Source: Actinacidiphila rubida (GTDB lineage Bacteria; Actinomycetota; Actinomycetes; Streptomycetales; Streptomycetaceae). From it: a stretch of DNA of 64,000 nucleotides. The notes below the pieces were generated by a model. The model saw only the letters and a list, made by a program, of their open reading frames with translations. It was not told where the DNA came from and made no database searches. Location: NCBI RefSeq assembly GCF_900110255.1, contig NZ_FODD01000034.1:1-64000 (forward strand), written 5' to 3'. Position numbers and translations under genes: made by a program. Positions 7,785-17,299 of the stretch are shown here, piece by piece (position 1 is the first letter of the stretch; every line of letters begins with the position of its first letter).

Positions 7785-9008
7785 CTACCAGCCGGACGCG
7801 AGAACAAGCCCCGAAGGCAGGGGACCTGGACTCGACGAGGGCAGCCCCGCCGGCCGAGCACCCGAGACGCTGTCAAAGCTGACGGTACCGCCGCCGAACA
7901 GAGCCCTGTCAAAGCTGACTGCGCCGCCGCCGAACACCGCGCGGCCAAAGCTGACCGTGCCACCGATGAACTGCGCGCCGTCGAAGTCGATGGTGCTGCC
8001 GGCGAACTGCGCGCCGTTGAAGTCGATGGTGCTGCCGTCGAACTCTGCCTGGTCGAAGCTGACCGCGCCCCCGGTGAACGCTGCGTCGCCGAACGCCACC
8101 GTGCCACCGGTGAACGCCGCGCCGTTGAAGTCCACCTTGCCCTCGGCAAACTGCGTGCTGCCGAAGATGACCTTGCCACCCGCGAACCGGGCGAGGCTGA
8201 ACGTGACCCGGCTACCGGCGAACTGCGCGAGGGTGAACGAGACCCTGCCACCCGTGAACTCGGCACCGATGAAGCTGACCAGGCCAGCAGTGAACCGCGC
8301 GCTTTCGAAGCTCACCGTACCGCCGGCGAACCGCGCTTCGTCGAAGTCCCCGCCGTCGAAGACGACGCCGGTGAAGTCCAGGTCGTGTCCACTCCAAGAC
8401 CGGCGGGCGTCGGTGTCGAGGCGGAGGTGGTCACGGATGAGGCGGATGACGGTGTGGCGGACTTCGCGGTTGGCCAGGAAGTCCTGACGCAGGGCGGGAT
8501 CCCCGGCGGGAAGGTCGGCTTCTGCCGTGTAGGGCAGGCGCAGGTAGGCACACAGGACCTCGATGCAGGTCTGCCGCAAGTCCCGGCTGGGCGCGTCGTC
8601 TGCGAGTCCGGCCAGCGCGTGCACCCCGCCCAGCCGTACTGCGGCGCTCGTGTCGCCGAGTTGGGAGACGGCGGCGGTGAAGCGTTCGGTGTGCAGGCGG
8701 GTGGCCTCACGTAGCGCCCCGTCCTCGTCCACGATCTGTTTGCGGAAGGCGACGACCAGGGCGACCAGGGCGCCGGAGCCGGCGACGACACCGAAGGCGA
8801 GCTTGACCAGGTCGAACAGGGTGTCGGAGGACAGGCGGTGCTGCGGTTGGAGGCCGTGGGCGTGCAGCAAGTGCCAGCCGGCGTAGAACACGCCGGCGGC
8901 TACGGCGATGGCCACCGCGAACGCCCCCAGCAGGACCGGGCCGACCGGGGCCAACGGCAGTTTCGGCGAGTCGGTCCGACGGCGAAGGAAGCGTTGCCTC
9001 ACCCCCAC
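7785..9008 (-). CDS. Membrane-anchored protein with twelve-residue beta-helix repeats (pentapeptide-repeat-like)
   Basis: 407 residues from a GTG at 9008 with GGAGG 5 bases upstream. Two N-terminal membrane segments (LGAFAVAIAVAAGVFYAGW and LVKLAFGVVAGSGALVALVVA) precede a helical region with VRLGGVHALAGLADD, as in Streptomyces pentapeptide-repeat proteins. The C-terminal half is about 13 copies of a 12-residue unit of the form AxFxGGxVxFxx, predicting a regular right-handed beta helix. Function unknown; such helices often mediate binding. Confidence 0.8.
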   Translation of the reverse strand: MGVRQRFLRRRTDSPKLPLAPVGPVLLGAFAVAIAVAAGVFYAGWHLLHAHGLQPQHRLSSDTLFDLVKLAFGVVAGSGALVALVVAFRKQIVDEDGALREATRLHTERFTAAVSQLGDTSAAVRLGGVHALAGLADDAPSRDLRQTCIEVLCAYLRLPYTAEADLPAGDPALRQDFLANREVRHTVIRLIRDHLRLDTDARRSWSGHDLDFTGVVFDGGDFDEARFAGGTVSFESARFTAGLVSFIGAEFTGGRVSFTLAQFAGSRVTFSLARFAGGKVIFGSTQFAEGKVDFNGAAFTGGTVAFGDAAFTGGAVSFDQAEFDGSTIDFNGAQFAGSTIDFDGAQFIGGTVSFGRAVFGGGAVSFDRALFGGGTVSFDSVSGARPAGLPSSSPGPLPSGLVLASGW

Positions 9009-9326
9009 AAAGACCTCCGGGACGCATTCACGGTTGCGGTTGCGACTGACGTCGGGGCAGCCACTGATCGGGGCATGCCCGGCCGCTCCAGAAGTGGGAA
9101 GTCTACGAGGCGTCGGCCGGCTGGTCGACGGCATGTGCGTGCCAGCCCGGGGCTATAACGGGGACCGTCCACTGCACCTACCGCCGGCCGGACTCCGCAG
9201 TCGGCGGCGGCGCGAGGCGACCGACGCAGAGCCCAACTCCCTGATGCGCTCCGGGCCGTCGGCATCGACAGGACACCCAACCGACGCCGCCGGCTCAAAG
9301 GTGACGGGGCCCGTGGGCCGGGCCGG
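9009..9326. other. Intergenic, nothing recognised
   Basis: About 320 bases between the repeat protein and an alpha/beta hydrolase. No gene, hairpin or promoter stands out. Confidence 0.35.
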
Positions 9327-10223
9327 TTACGCCCCACCGCCGGTGAATTCGCGCAGCTGCTGCACGACCTGCTCCGGCTGTTCTTCGGATATCCAGTGGC
9401 CCGAGTACTCGATGGGTCGGACGGTGACGTTCTCCGCGACCTCCGAGAGCATGTCCTCCGCTACGGGCAGGAAGAAGCTCGCCGTCCCTCCGATCGCGAG
9501 CACGGGCATCTTGAGCTTTCCCTGCTCCGACAGGATCCGCTGGTTGTCCCGTGCGTCCTGCTCGAACGCCCTGAAGAGCTCAAGACCGGCCCGCATCGCT
9601 CCGGGAGCCGTGTAGTCGGCTACGTAGTGCTCCGCCTCCTCTATCGGTATCGCATCGGGATTCGCGCTCAACTTGACGTAGAACGAACGGATGTACGCGA
9701 ACTCGCTGCCGGCGATCAGCTGCTCGGCGGCGTTCCCGGGTGCGCCGTGGAAGTGGAAGTGCCACAGCGGGTCCTGACTGAACGTGGTTGTGGCCAGCAC
9801 GCTCTCGTACGCCTGGGTGCCCGGGATCGGGGCCTCCGAGACCACGAGACGCTCGACTTCGCTGGGGAAGAGGGTGGCGTACGCGTAGGTGACCAGCATG
9901 CCGAGGTCGTGGCCGAAGAGCGTGACCGGGTTCTTCACACCGAGATGGTCGAGCAGCGCCTTGAGATCGCGTGCCATCGTCTGCTTGTCGTAGCCGCCCT
10001 CCGGCTTCGACGAGCCGCCGGCTCCCCGCACGTCGGGGGCCACCACGAACCAGCCGTCGGCCTGGAGGGGCTCCATGATGAGCCGGAACTCACGCCAGGT
10101 CTGGGGCCATCCGTGGACGAGCACGATGGTCCGGTCCTTGCCGCCCTCGCCCGGTGTCGCGCCCGCCGTCACGTAGTGGGTACGCACGCCGTCGTGGTCG
10201 AACATGTTGTGTCGCAGTGCCAT
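9327..10223 (-). CDS. Alpha/beta hydrolase, epoxide-hydrolase-like
   Basis: 298 residues. The oxyanion-hole HGWPQTWREF, the nucleophile elbow GHDLGM (Asp nucleophile) and the C-terminal SGHWISEEQPEQV (catalytic His) match the epoxide hydrolase and haloalkane dehalogenase branch. These enzymes use Asp to form an ester intermediate. The cap-domain FHFHGAPGNAAEQLI fits bacterial epoxide hydrolases. The substrate cannot be told from sequence. It is transcribed away from a second hydrolase of the same superfamily at 10735. Confidence 0.85.
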   Translation of the reverse strand: MALRHNMFDHDGVRTHYVTAGATPGEGGKDRTIVLVHGWPQTWREFRLIMEPLQADGWFVVAPDVRGAGGSSKPEGGYDKQTMARDLKALLDHLGVKNPVTLFGHDLGMLVTYAYATLFPSEVERLVVSEAPIPGTQAYESVLATTTFSQDPLWHFHFHGAPGNAAEQLIAGSEFAYIRSFYVKLSANPDAIPIEEAEHYVADYTAPGAMRAGLELFRAFEQDARDNQRILSEQGKLKMPVLAIGGTASFFLPVAEDMLSEVAENVTVRPIEYSGHWISEEQPEQVVQQLREFTGGGA

Positions 10224-10734
10224 GTCGCTGCCTCCGACGAGAACGGGCAGAAACGCGCGGGCCGACGTCGGCGGACCTCTGTCAGGGCGCCCGGAGACCG
10301 CATGCCGGATTCGAGAGCGGCATCATCGAATCTCCGACGGCAACCGCGCTGGCACATACGATCCAGGTCCGGCGCTGTCTGCCCTCCGGAGAGATACTTC
10401 TCCCCGCTTCGTCGAAGGTACCTCCGGAACAGCGCGCATGCGCGCGGGGAGCCCGCGCGAGAACTCACGCAACCTGCGCGGCATGCGGAGAGTCCTCACG
10501 GTTTTACACAGTGTCGCTGCTCAAGTCGTCGCTCCGAGAGGCACGGTGAGCGACGCCGGGTGTAGCCGTCCCTGCCCCGTCCGGGGCCACATGCGGGTCC
10601 TGTTCACCCGGGCTAGCGTGGTGAGAGCGGCCGGCCCCGGCGCGGCACCGACTCGGGACGGATGGCGCTGCGACGGGTCGACTCGCCCAAAAACCCAAAA
10701 ACCCAAAAAGAGGTCAAGCGAAGAGGCGAGCACG
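10224..10734. other. Divergent intergenic region, no gene seen
   Basis: About 510 bases between two divergent alpha/beta hydrolase genes. No supported gene. It holds a short tandem CCCAAAAA array at about 10688-10710, just upstream of the rightward gene. Confidence 0.45.
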
Positions 10735-11610
10735 ATGCCGTTTTCTCAGCCCACTCAGGGCTTCCGGCTCCACTACGAGCGCTCGGGCCGAGGGACTCCC
10801 GTTGTGCTCGTGCACGGCAACCCGGGGGATCACATGGAGTACTCGCGGGTGATTCCCCTCCTCGGGGACCATGTGGACGCGCTGACTCCTGACCTCCGCG
10901 GTTACGGAAAGTCCGACAAGCACCTGGGGGAGGACATCGGCAACGCCTACTCGCTCACCGGCCAGGTGGACGGTGTCATAGCGCTCATCGATGAACTGGG
11001 CGTCAGCAACGCGGTCCTGTGCGGGTACGACGTGGGCAGCTTCACCGTCCAGACCATCGCGATGAAGCGACCCGACCTGGCGCACTCGCTGGTCATCGCA
11101 CCCCCGACGTTGGGCGTCGGCCGTCGCATCCTTGAGGAGAAGGCCGTCAACGCCTTCCTGCACGCCATCCTCTACAAGACACGGCTGGTCGAGGACCTGA
11201 TCGACGGAAAGCCCGAGGCCGTCCGGGCCGCCCTGCGTGAGAATCTGGAGAGCTGGTCGCCTCCTGGTTCGCCTGCGCCGGAGGCGCTCCTCGACCACCT
11301 CACCGAGAACCACTCCGCACCCGGCGAATTCGTTGCCAGCGCCATGTGGTTCCGGTACCCGGAAGGAAACCCCATCACCTTCTACGCCAACGAGACGAAG
11401 CCGGCGCCGGCAGACCGATTCTCCAAGAACATCACGATCCTCTGGCCGGACAGCGACGCACTCTTCCCGACGGAGTGGAGCGACGCGCTGGGTGACTACT
11501 ACAGCGACTACGATCTCCACACCATGGAGAACACCGGCCACTTCAGCCCGGTCGACTCCCCGGAAACGTGGGCCGCGCACATCCGCAAGCATGTCGAGGC
11601 TGTGTCGTAG
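10735..11610 (+). CDS. Alpha/beta hydrolase with Asp nucleophile
   Basis: 291 residues from an ATG at 10735, with GAGG 8 bases upstream. Motifs: VVLVHGNPGDHMEYSRV (oxyanion hole), LCGYDVGSF (nucleophile elbow with Asp), ILWPDSDALFP (acid) and NTGHFSPVDSPE (His). The Asp nucleophile again suggests an epoxide hydrolase or dehalogenase-like enzyme. No operon partner follows; the next gene is on the opposite strand. Confidence 0.85.
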   Translation: MPFSQPTQGFRLHYERSGRGTPVVLVHGNPGDHMEYSRVIPLLGDHVDALTPDLRGYGKSDKHLGEDIGNAYSLTGQVDGVIALIDELGVSNAVLCGYDVGSFTVQTIAMKRPDLAHSLVIAPPTLGVGRRILEEKAVNAFLHAILYKTRLVEDLIDGKPEAVRAALRENLESWSPPGSPAPEALLDHLTENHSAPGEFVASAMWFRYPEGNPITFYANETKPAPADRFSKNITILWPDSDALFPTEWSDALGDYYSDYDLHTMENTGHFSPVDSPETWAAHIRKHVEAVS

Positions 11611-11623
11611 GCCCACGCCAGGG

Positions 11624-12730
11624 TCAGTCCAGGGTCCACGCGTGCAACGTCCTGCCGGCGTCGGCGAAGGTGTACCAGCTGCCCTCGCCGATCGCGAAGG
11701 GTGGGCTCGTGACCGTGAAGGGGTACTCCACCTGCACGGGCGCTCGTTCCAGGGACACGTCGATCAGCCAGTGCCGTCCCTCGCCCCACTCCTCGTCGCT
11801 CTCGACCGTCCCGGCGATCACGGTCGTCTCGTCGAGGAAGCCGCCCGCCCAGTCCCAGGCCGCGTACACCTCGTCGTTGTCGGCCTCGGCCTTCGGGTGC
11901 CGCGGGACCGAGGACTCGGCGAACGCCTCCGCGAGCACGGATCCGTCACGGGTGCGGTGGACCGCCAGACGGTCCTGGTCGTGCGTGACGCTCAGCAACA
12001 GGTCGCCCGACGGGCTGAGCCCGGTCAGCGCCAGGTCCTCGTCCTCGAAGCGGTACACGGTCAGGCTCTGCCCGTCCCAGCGCCCCCAGCGGGCCGGAGC
12101 GCCGTCCTGTCCCTCACCGATGCTCAGCCCCATCTGCCGGGGATCGGGGTGGGGCACGTGGACGCTGCCCACGGCCGCCGCCCGGGCGTCCGTCCGTGCG
12201 AGGACCCGGCCGTCACCCGCGTCCAGCACCACCCACTCGTCCAGCGTGTCCATGTCCAACCTGCCTGTGGGCAGCGGCCCGCGGACATGCGCCCACACGA
12301 GCGTCCCGTCCGCCGCGAACCCGGCGGAACCACCTCCCGCGTAGCGATGGTCCGGATCGTCCGCGTACTCGTCGAACGAGAGGTGCGTCTCCCGACAGGA
12401 TCCGTTCCAGCAGCCGTGGCGCAACTGCCAGCGCACCGAACCGTCCGGGGCCACGGCTCGTAGCTCGTGAACTCCCGCGAAGACGGCGAGACGTCCGTCC
12501 GGTGCCACCGCACTGGTCCCGTAACGCGCCGGCCAGGGAGCGGGAAAGCGGGCCAGTTCCTCCGCCTTCCGCACGGGAGAGGCGCCCAGACGCCAGGCCA
12601 CCAGCTCGGTGTCGCCGCGCTGCGCGAGTATGCGGTGTCCCGGCAGGCCCGTGACGGCCAGAGCGCTGGGCTGCGACGAGATCTGCGGGTCAGCGACCAG
12701 CGTGGCGGCGAGCTTGGCGGTGGAAGGCAT
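11624..12730 (-). CDS. Beta-propeller-like (WD40/PQQ-type) protein, unknown function
   Basis: 368 residues from an ATG at 12730 with GGGAG upstream. Repeated blade-like strands are visible, such as LVAWRLG, GRLAVFAGVHELRAVAPDGSV, GTLVWAHV, GRVLARTDARAAAVG and SLTVYRFEDEDLALTGLSPS. These resemble WD40 or PQQ propeller blades. A CWNGSCRETHLSFDEY insertion carries two cysteines. No signal peptide, so cytosolic. Confidence 0.7.
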   Translation of the reverse strand: MPSTAKLAATLVADPQISSQPSALAVTGLPGHRILAQRGDTELVAWRLGASPVRKAEELARFPAPWPARYGTSAVAPDGRLAVFAGVHELRAVAPDGSVRWQLRHGCWNGSCRETHLSFDEYADDPDHRYAGGGSAGFAADGTLVWAHVRGPLPTGRLDMDTLDEWVVLDAGDGRVLARTDARAAAVGSVHVPHPDPRQMGLSIGEGQDGAPARWGRWDGQSLTVYRFEDEDLALTGLSPSGDLLLSVTHDQDRLAVHRTRDGSVLAEAFAESSVPRHPKAEADNDEVYAAWDWAGGFLDETTVIAGTVESDEEWGEGRHWLIDVSLERAPVQVEYPFTVTSPPFAIGEGSWYTFADAGRTLHAWTLD

Positions 12731-12905
12731 GGGGCAACTCCCTGAGCGGTGACGTCGGTTGCAGACTACGCACGCCACCGACGGCCCCGGCCACCACGGT
12801 CCGCCGACGCCGTGCGCAGTCCGGTCGCGCGCCGTTCCGGCGGGGGGTCGGCGAGACAGGTAACGGCCGTTGTTCACGGGTACGGAGTGCGGGGGTGGGG
12901 ACGTC

Positions 12906-13892
12906 TCACGCGGTGGCGCCCGCGAGGAGGAGGCGGCCGAGGGGGGTGCAGGTGTGGCGGACCTGTTTGCCGTCGCGGACGGTGGCGATCAGGCCGGCCG
13001 CGCGCAGCGTCTTGGCGTGGGAGGAGGCCGAGGCGGGACTGACGCCCAGGGCGTGGGCGAGGCCCGTCGTGGTGTGGGCGTCGCTGAGCACGTGGAGGGC
13101 GTGCGCGCGGGTGGCGCCGAGGAGCGCGGCGAGGCGGTCGGCGGACGGGCCGTCGGGCGCGGGGACCATCGGCAGGGGCGTCAGGGCGCTGTACACCAGC
13201 AGCAGTGAGCCGTCGGGGTGGCGGACCCGCAGCGGAACGCCGCGCCACAGCAGGGACGGCATCAGGGTCAGCCCGCCGCCGTCCAGGGGGACCGTCGCGG
13301 GGCGCCGGCCCGGCAGCAGCAGGTCGGCGCCGGACCATGTGGCGCCGGGTACGAGGCCGGCGAGCATCGCGCGCAGCCCCTGCTCCTGGAGGACGCGGCC
13401 GCGCCAGGCGACGTCGGCGGCGTAGCCCTCCCGCAGCCGCTGCCACCAGGGGTCGAGCAGTGCCCGCCGGCTCTCGGCGAGCGACCTCGTCAACTCCCGC
13501 CAGGCGGAGGCGTCATGGCTCTCCACCGCGGCGGTCCACGCGCCCGTGGCGGGCCGCCGGTGCCCGTGCCACAGGCGCGCCAGTTCGGCGGCGGCCTGCC
13601 GGCGGCCGGTCGCGGCGACCCGGTCCAGCGCCTCTCCGAGGTCGGCCACCGGCGGGTCGAGGAACGTCGGGCCGAGACCGTCGGGGCGCAGCAGCCCGAG
13701 CATCCGGCCGGCGGACGAACCGGCGCGGGCGGACAGCCTGTGCGTGGTGGTCGTGCGCCATCGCGCGAGGGACGGGTCGGGGCTGCCCGCCCGGAGCACC
13801 GCCAGCGCGAGGCCGGTCTCGATCAGCGGCGCGGGCTCGGGCGCGAAACGCACCCGCAGCAGGTCCTCGACGGTGAAGCGCAGGGTCGTCAC
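12906..13892 (-). CDS. ArsR-type winged-helix transcriptional regulator
   Basis: 328 residues. The C-terminal part, HTTTGLAHALGVSPASASSHAKTLRAAGLI, is a winged helix of the ArsR/HTH_20 kind, ending in the wing TVRDGKQVRHTCTPLG. The long N-terminal 230 residues (LRFTVEDLLRVRFAPEPAPL) are typical of a large actinobacterial subgroup whose ligand is unknown. No metal-binding Cys motif is obvious, so metal sensing is not implied. Confidence 0.85.
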   Translation of the reverse strand: MTTLRFTVEDLLRVRFAPEPAPLIETGLALAVLRAGSPDPSLARWRTTTTHRLSARAGSSAGRMLGLLRPDGLGPTFLDPPVADLGEALDRVAATGRRQAAAELARLWHGHRRPATGAWTAAVESHDASAWRELTRSLAESRRALLDPWWQRLREGYAADVAWRGRVLQEQGLRAMLAGLVPGATWSGADLLLPGRRPATVPLDGGGLTLMPSLLWRGVPLRVRHPDGSLLLVYSALTPLPMVPAPDGPSADRLAALLGATRAHALHVLSDAHTTTGLAHALGVSPASASSHAKTLRAAGLIATVRDGKQVRHTCTPLGRLLLAGATA

Positions 13893-14141
13893 GGCCCCTC
13901 CCCTCGGCCCTCCGGCACGGCCCGGCGCCCGACGCGGCCTGCCTCGTTTCCGGCTGGGCCGAAAGGTTGGCCGCCCTGCGTCCGGCGCGTCACGCTCGAC
14001 CGTACCGGACCCCGTCCGGCATCACCGCGGGAAGGTCCACATCCGCTCGCGCACGCGCCCGCGTCAGCCGCGGGCCCACTCGGCGACCGGCCACGACCCC
14101 GCGAGCGAAGCCCAGCACCCCGAAACCCCTCGGAGCCACGT

Positions 14142-14714
14142 ATGAGACCTCTCCACCGGACGGCCGCGCTCACCGCGTGCGTCGCCGCTGCCCTGGCCGC
14201 GACCCTCGCGCCCGCGGGCCCCGCCCAGGCCGCGACCCCCGCACCCCAGGTGACCGGCACCCTTCCGGGACCCTGGCAGCCGTACCGCAGCAAGCCGTTC
14301 GTGGACGCCGCCGGCGACGTCTGCGACTTCGCCCTGCGCGGCGACGTCGTGGAGGACGGCGAGCAGATCAGGACCCTGGCCGTGGACGCCGCGGGGACGC
14401 CCACCGCGCAGGAGGTCACGGGGCCGCTCGTGCTGCGGTACACCGACGAGGCGACCGGGGCGTTCGTGGACCGCGATCTGGCGGGCACGGCCTGGCTGTT
14501 CCACCACCCGGACGGCAGCCAGACGTGGCTGGTCGCCGGCCATCTCGGCCTGGGCATCCATGCGGCCAATCCCTACCAGCCGCGTGGCTACTCGGTGGTG
14601 GGCGGTGTGCTCGCGCTGAGTATCGGCACCGACCACTTCCCGCACGTCACCGCGCACGCCGGGCCGACGGAGGACGTGTGCGCGACGCTCACGTCCATGC
14701 CGCCCTCGTCGTAG
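14142..14714 (+). CDS. Secreted protein of unknown function
   Basis: 190 residues from an ATG at 14142 (GGAG 7 bases upstream). Signal peptide RTAALTACVAAALAATLAP with probable cleavage after AQA. The mature part is beta-rich with two cysteines (VCDFALRGDVVE and EDVCATL) that may pair. It ends soon after the second cysteine. No family recognised. Confidence 0.75.
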   Translation: MRPLHRTAALTACVAAALAATLAPAGPAQAATPAPQVTGTLPGPWQPYRSKPFVDAAGDVCDFALRGDVVEDGEQIRTLAVDAAGTPTAQEVTGPLVLRYTDEATGAFVDRDLAGTAWLFHHPDGSQTWLVAGHLGLGIHAANPYQPRGYSVVGGVLALSIGTDHFPHVTAHAGPTEDVCATLTSMPPSS

Positions 14715-14783
14715 ACCACGACCACCCGCACGACCGCGGTCGTCCGAAGGGACCGCGGTCGTCCGAAGGGACCGCGACCGCAT

Positions 14784-14832
14784 GTCGCCCCCGGCCGCGG
14801 GATCCGGTCGAGGATCCGCTGCCGGGGGCGAC
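14784..14832. terminator. Hairpin between convergent genes
   Basis: A perfect 12-bp stem: GTCGCCCCCGGC at 14784 pairs with GCCGGGGGCGAC at 14821. It lies between the secreted protein gene and the purine operon, which converge. Upstream, 14730-14775 contains a duplicated GACCGCGGTCGTCCGAAGG that can also fold. Probably a bidirectional terminator. Confidence 0.65.
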
Positions 14833-14895
14833 GGGGCCGGGCCCCGTTTCAGGCGCGGGGTCCGGCCACCGGCCGGGGGCCGTCCCTCCCCGGCC

Positions 14896-14973
14896 GGTCG
14901 CTGGTGGCCGCCGAAGTGGCGGGTCGCTGGTGGCCGCCGAACCGGCGGGTCGCTGGTGGCCGCCGAACCGGCG
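14896..14973. repeat. Three 26-bp tandem repeats
   Basis: Three consecutive units of 26 bases (GGTCGCTGGTGGCCGCCGAA plus a variable 6-base tail), the last two identical. They lie just past the stop codon of the 8-oxoguanine deaminase gene, between convergent transcription units. Likely a slippage expansion. Confidence 0.8.
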
Positions 14974-14980
14974 GGCCGGA

Positions 14981-16351
14981 TCAGGCGATTCCGGCGATCT
15001 CCGCGAGCCGCCGCGCTTCCGCGCGGGTGAGCCGGGCCAGGTCGTCCTCGTCGACGCGGGTCAACCGGTCCTGCTCCACCACCGGTTCGCCGTTGACCAG
15101 CGACAGGGTGACGGGGGCCGCGGCGCCGAGGACGAGGGCGGCCACCGGGTCGGCGATGGAGGCGTGGGCGATGGTGTCGAGCTTCCACAGCACGAGGTCG
15201 GCGAGCTTGCCGGCCTCCAGGGAGCCGATCTCCGTCGCACGGCCCAGGACTTGGGCGCCTCCGTAGGTGCCCAGGCGCAGCGCCTGGCGGGCGGTGAGGG
15301 CCTTCTCGCCGCCACCGAGGCGGTTGATGAGGAGGGCGTTGCGCAGTTCGGTGTGCAGTTCGCCGGACTCGTTGGAGGCGGTGCCGTCGACGCCGAGGCC
15401 GACCGGCACACCGGCCCCCAGCATGGCCGGTACCCGCGCGATGCCCGCGGCCAGACGGGCGTTGGACGACGGGCAGTGCGCGACGCCGGTGCCGGTGCGC
15501 GCGAAGGCCGCGATGTCGGAGTCGTTCATGTGGACGCAGTGCGCCATCCACACGTCGTCGCCGAGCCAGCCGGTGGACTCGAAGTAGTCGGTGGGGCCCA
15601 TGCCGAACAGCTCGTGGCAGAACTTCTCCTCCTCCACCGTCTCGCTGCCGTGGGTGTGCAGCCGCACACCTTTGCGCCGGGCCAACTGCGCGGCTTCCCG
15701 CATCAGTTCGGTGGAGACCGAGAACGGCGAGCAGGGCGCCGCGGCGATCTGCAGCATCGAGCCGAACGAGGCGTCGTGGTAGGTGTCGACGGCCTGTTCG
15801 GTGGCCAGCAGTGCCGCCTCGGTGGTCTCCACCGCGAAGTCCGGCGGGAGTCCGCCCTGGGACTCGCCGCGGTCCATGGAGCCGCGTGCCGCCGTGAAGC
15901 GGACGCCCAGCTGTCCGGCGGCGCGGATCTCCGCGCCGAGCAGGTCGCCGGCACCGCGCGGGAAGACGTAGTGGTGGTCCATCGCGGTGGTCACGCCGCC
16001 GCGGGCCATGACGGCGAGCGAGCCGGCCGCGGCCGCGTACACCATCGGCTCGTCGATCCGCGCCCACGTCGGGTACAGCTCCACCAGCCAGTCGAACAGG
16101 TTGCTGTCCTGGGCGAGCCCGCGGGTGATCCACTGGTAGAAGTGGTGGTGGGTGTTGACCAGGCCGGGGGTGACCAGGTGGCCGGTGCCGTCGATCCTGC
16201 GGACGACGCCGGTCAGGCCGGCGGGTGCGGGTCCGGCGCCCACGGACTCGATGACGTTGCCCGCCACCACCACGTGTCCGGTGGCGTGTTCGGTGTCGTG
16301 GGCGTCGACCGTCGCGATGGCGGCGTTGTCGATGACGATGCGCTGGGTCAT
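14981..16351 (-). CDS. 8-oxoguanine deaminase (amidohydrolase)
   Basis: 456 residues. Zinc-binding and catalytic motifs of the ATZ/TRZ-like amidohydrolases are in place: NTHHHFYQWITRG, HTHGSETVEEE, HCVHMNDSD and GVDGTASNES. Close relatives annotated as 8-oxoguanine deaminase convert 8-oxoguanine to urate. That fits the neighbours, since uricase is the next gene upstream. It is the last gene of the minus-strand operon uraD, uraH, uricase, deaminase. Other guanine-type substrates cannot be excluded. Confidence 0.85.
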   Translation of the reverse strand: MTQRIVIDNAAIATVDAHDTEHATGHVVVAGNVIESVGAGPAPAGLTGVVRRIDGTGHLVTPGLVNTHHHFYQWITRGLAQDSNLFDWLVELYPTWARIDEPMVYAAAAGSLAVMARGGVTTAMDHHYVFPRGAGDLLGAEIRAAGQLGVRFTAARGSMDRGESQGGLPPDFAVETTEAALLATEQAVDTYHDASFGSMLQIAAAPCSPFSVSTELMREAAQLARRKGVRLHTHGSETVEEEKFCHELFGMGPTDYFESTGWLGDDVWMAHCVHMNDSDIAAFARTGTGVAHCPSSNARLAAGIARVPAMLGAGVPVGLGVDGTASNESGELHTELRNALLINRLGGGEKALTARQALRLGTYGGAQVLGRATEIGSLEAGKLADLVLWKLDTIAHASIADPVAALVLGAAAPVTLSLVNGEPVVEQDRLTRVDEDDLARLTRAEARRLAEIAGIA

Positions 16352-16385
16352 GTGCGGTGTGCCTCTCGTCCTCGTCCGTCGCGGG

Positions 16386-17294
16386 TCAGTCCGTCACCGG
16401 GATCCGGGCGTCGGCGCCGTCGCGCAGCACCGTGCCCTCGATGAGGCCGTAGGGGCGGTCGGCGGCGTGGTAGACCTCGTTCTCGTTCTTCAGGCCGAAC
16501 GGCTCCAGGTCGACGAGGAAGTGGTGCTTGTTGGGCAGCGACAGCCGCACCTCGTCGATGCCCGGGTGGCTCTCGATGACGCGCGAGCCCATCGCGTACA
16601 GGGTCTGCTGGAGCGACAGCGAGTAGGTGCCGGCGAAGGCGTCCAGGAGGTGGCCGCGGACCTGCTCGTAGGACTCCTCCCACGCGGGCGGTTCGGCGCC
16701 GGCCGGGTCCCCGGTCCAGGAGAACCGCCAGCGGGCGGTGACCTCGGTGGCCAGGATCCGGTCGTGGGTTTCCCTGAGCGTGGTGTACGGGTCCTTGGCG
16801 TAGCCCCAGAACTCGGAGTCGGTGGAGTTGAGCACCACCAGGTCCTTGAGGCCGGAGACGACCTGGAACCGCTCGCCGTCGTAGGCGACTTCGGTGGTGG
16901 GGGTCTCCTGGCCGCCGCGGGCGAAGGAGTGCCCGGTGGTGCCGATGCGCTGCCAGGCGTACTCCTCTATCCGGATGCGGGCCCGGTGGATCTGCTCCTG
17001 GCTGGTGACGAAGTGCCGGGCGAGGTGGATGCCGAACGCCTCGGCGGACGCGATGCCGTGCTCCTTGGCGAAGGCGAACACGGTGTTCTTGGTGGTGTCG
17101 GTCGGCAGCACGTTGGCGTTGGAACCGGAGTAGTGGACCGCGTCCATCTCGCCGGACAGGGCGACGGAGACGTTGAGGTCCTTGATGCGGTGCGTCGCGC
17201 CGTCGCGGACGACCCGCACCACGCGGTTCTCCGCTTTGCCGTACTGGTTCTGGCCGAGAAGGGTCGGGCGGGCAGGGCGGGGATCGGCGGTCAT
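16386..17294 (-). CDS. Factor-independent urate oxidase (uricase)
   Basis: 302 residues, normal for uricase. Tandem T-fold domains: LLGQNQYGKAENRVVRV starts the first, with TDTTKNTVFAFAKEHG carrying the conserved catalytic Thr. LPNKHHFLVDLEPFGL with its conserved His and the end YGLIEGTVLR mark the second. It oxidises urate to 5-hydroxyisourate without cofactor, feeding the HIU hydrolase encoded 5 bases upstream of its start. Cytosolic homotetramer by family. Confidence 0.95.
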   Translation of the reverse strand: MTADPRPARPTLLGQNQYGKAENRVVRVVRDGATHRIKDLNVSVALSGEMDAVHYSGSNANVLPTDTTKNTVFAFAKEHGIASAEAFGIHLARHFVTSQEQIHRARIRIEEYAWQRIGTTGHSFARGGQETPTTEVAYDGERFQVVSGLKDLVVLNSTDSEFWGYAKDPYTTLRETHDRILATEVTARWRFSWTGDPAGAEPPAWEESYEQVRGHLLDAFAGTYSLSLQQTLYAMGSRVIESHPGIDEVRLSLPNKHHFLVDLEPFGLKNENEVYHAADRPYGLIEGTVLRDGADARIPVTD

Positions 17295-17299
17295 CGGTG

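Noticed and set aside
10688..10710. CCCAAAAA array as a telomere-like or structured element
   Set aside because: Only about three short units; no palindromic structure. Probably a simple repeat near a promoter.
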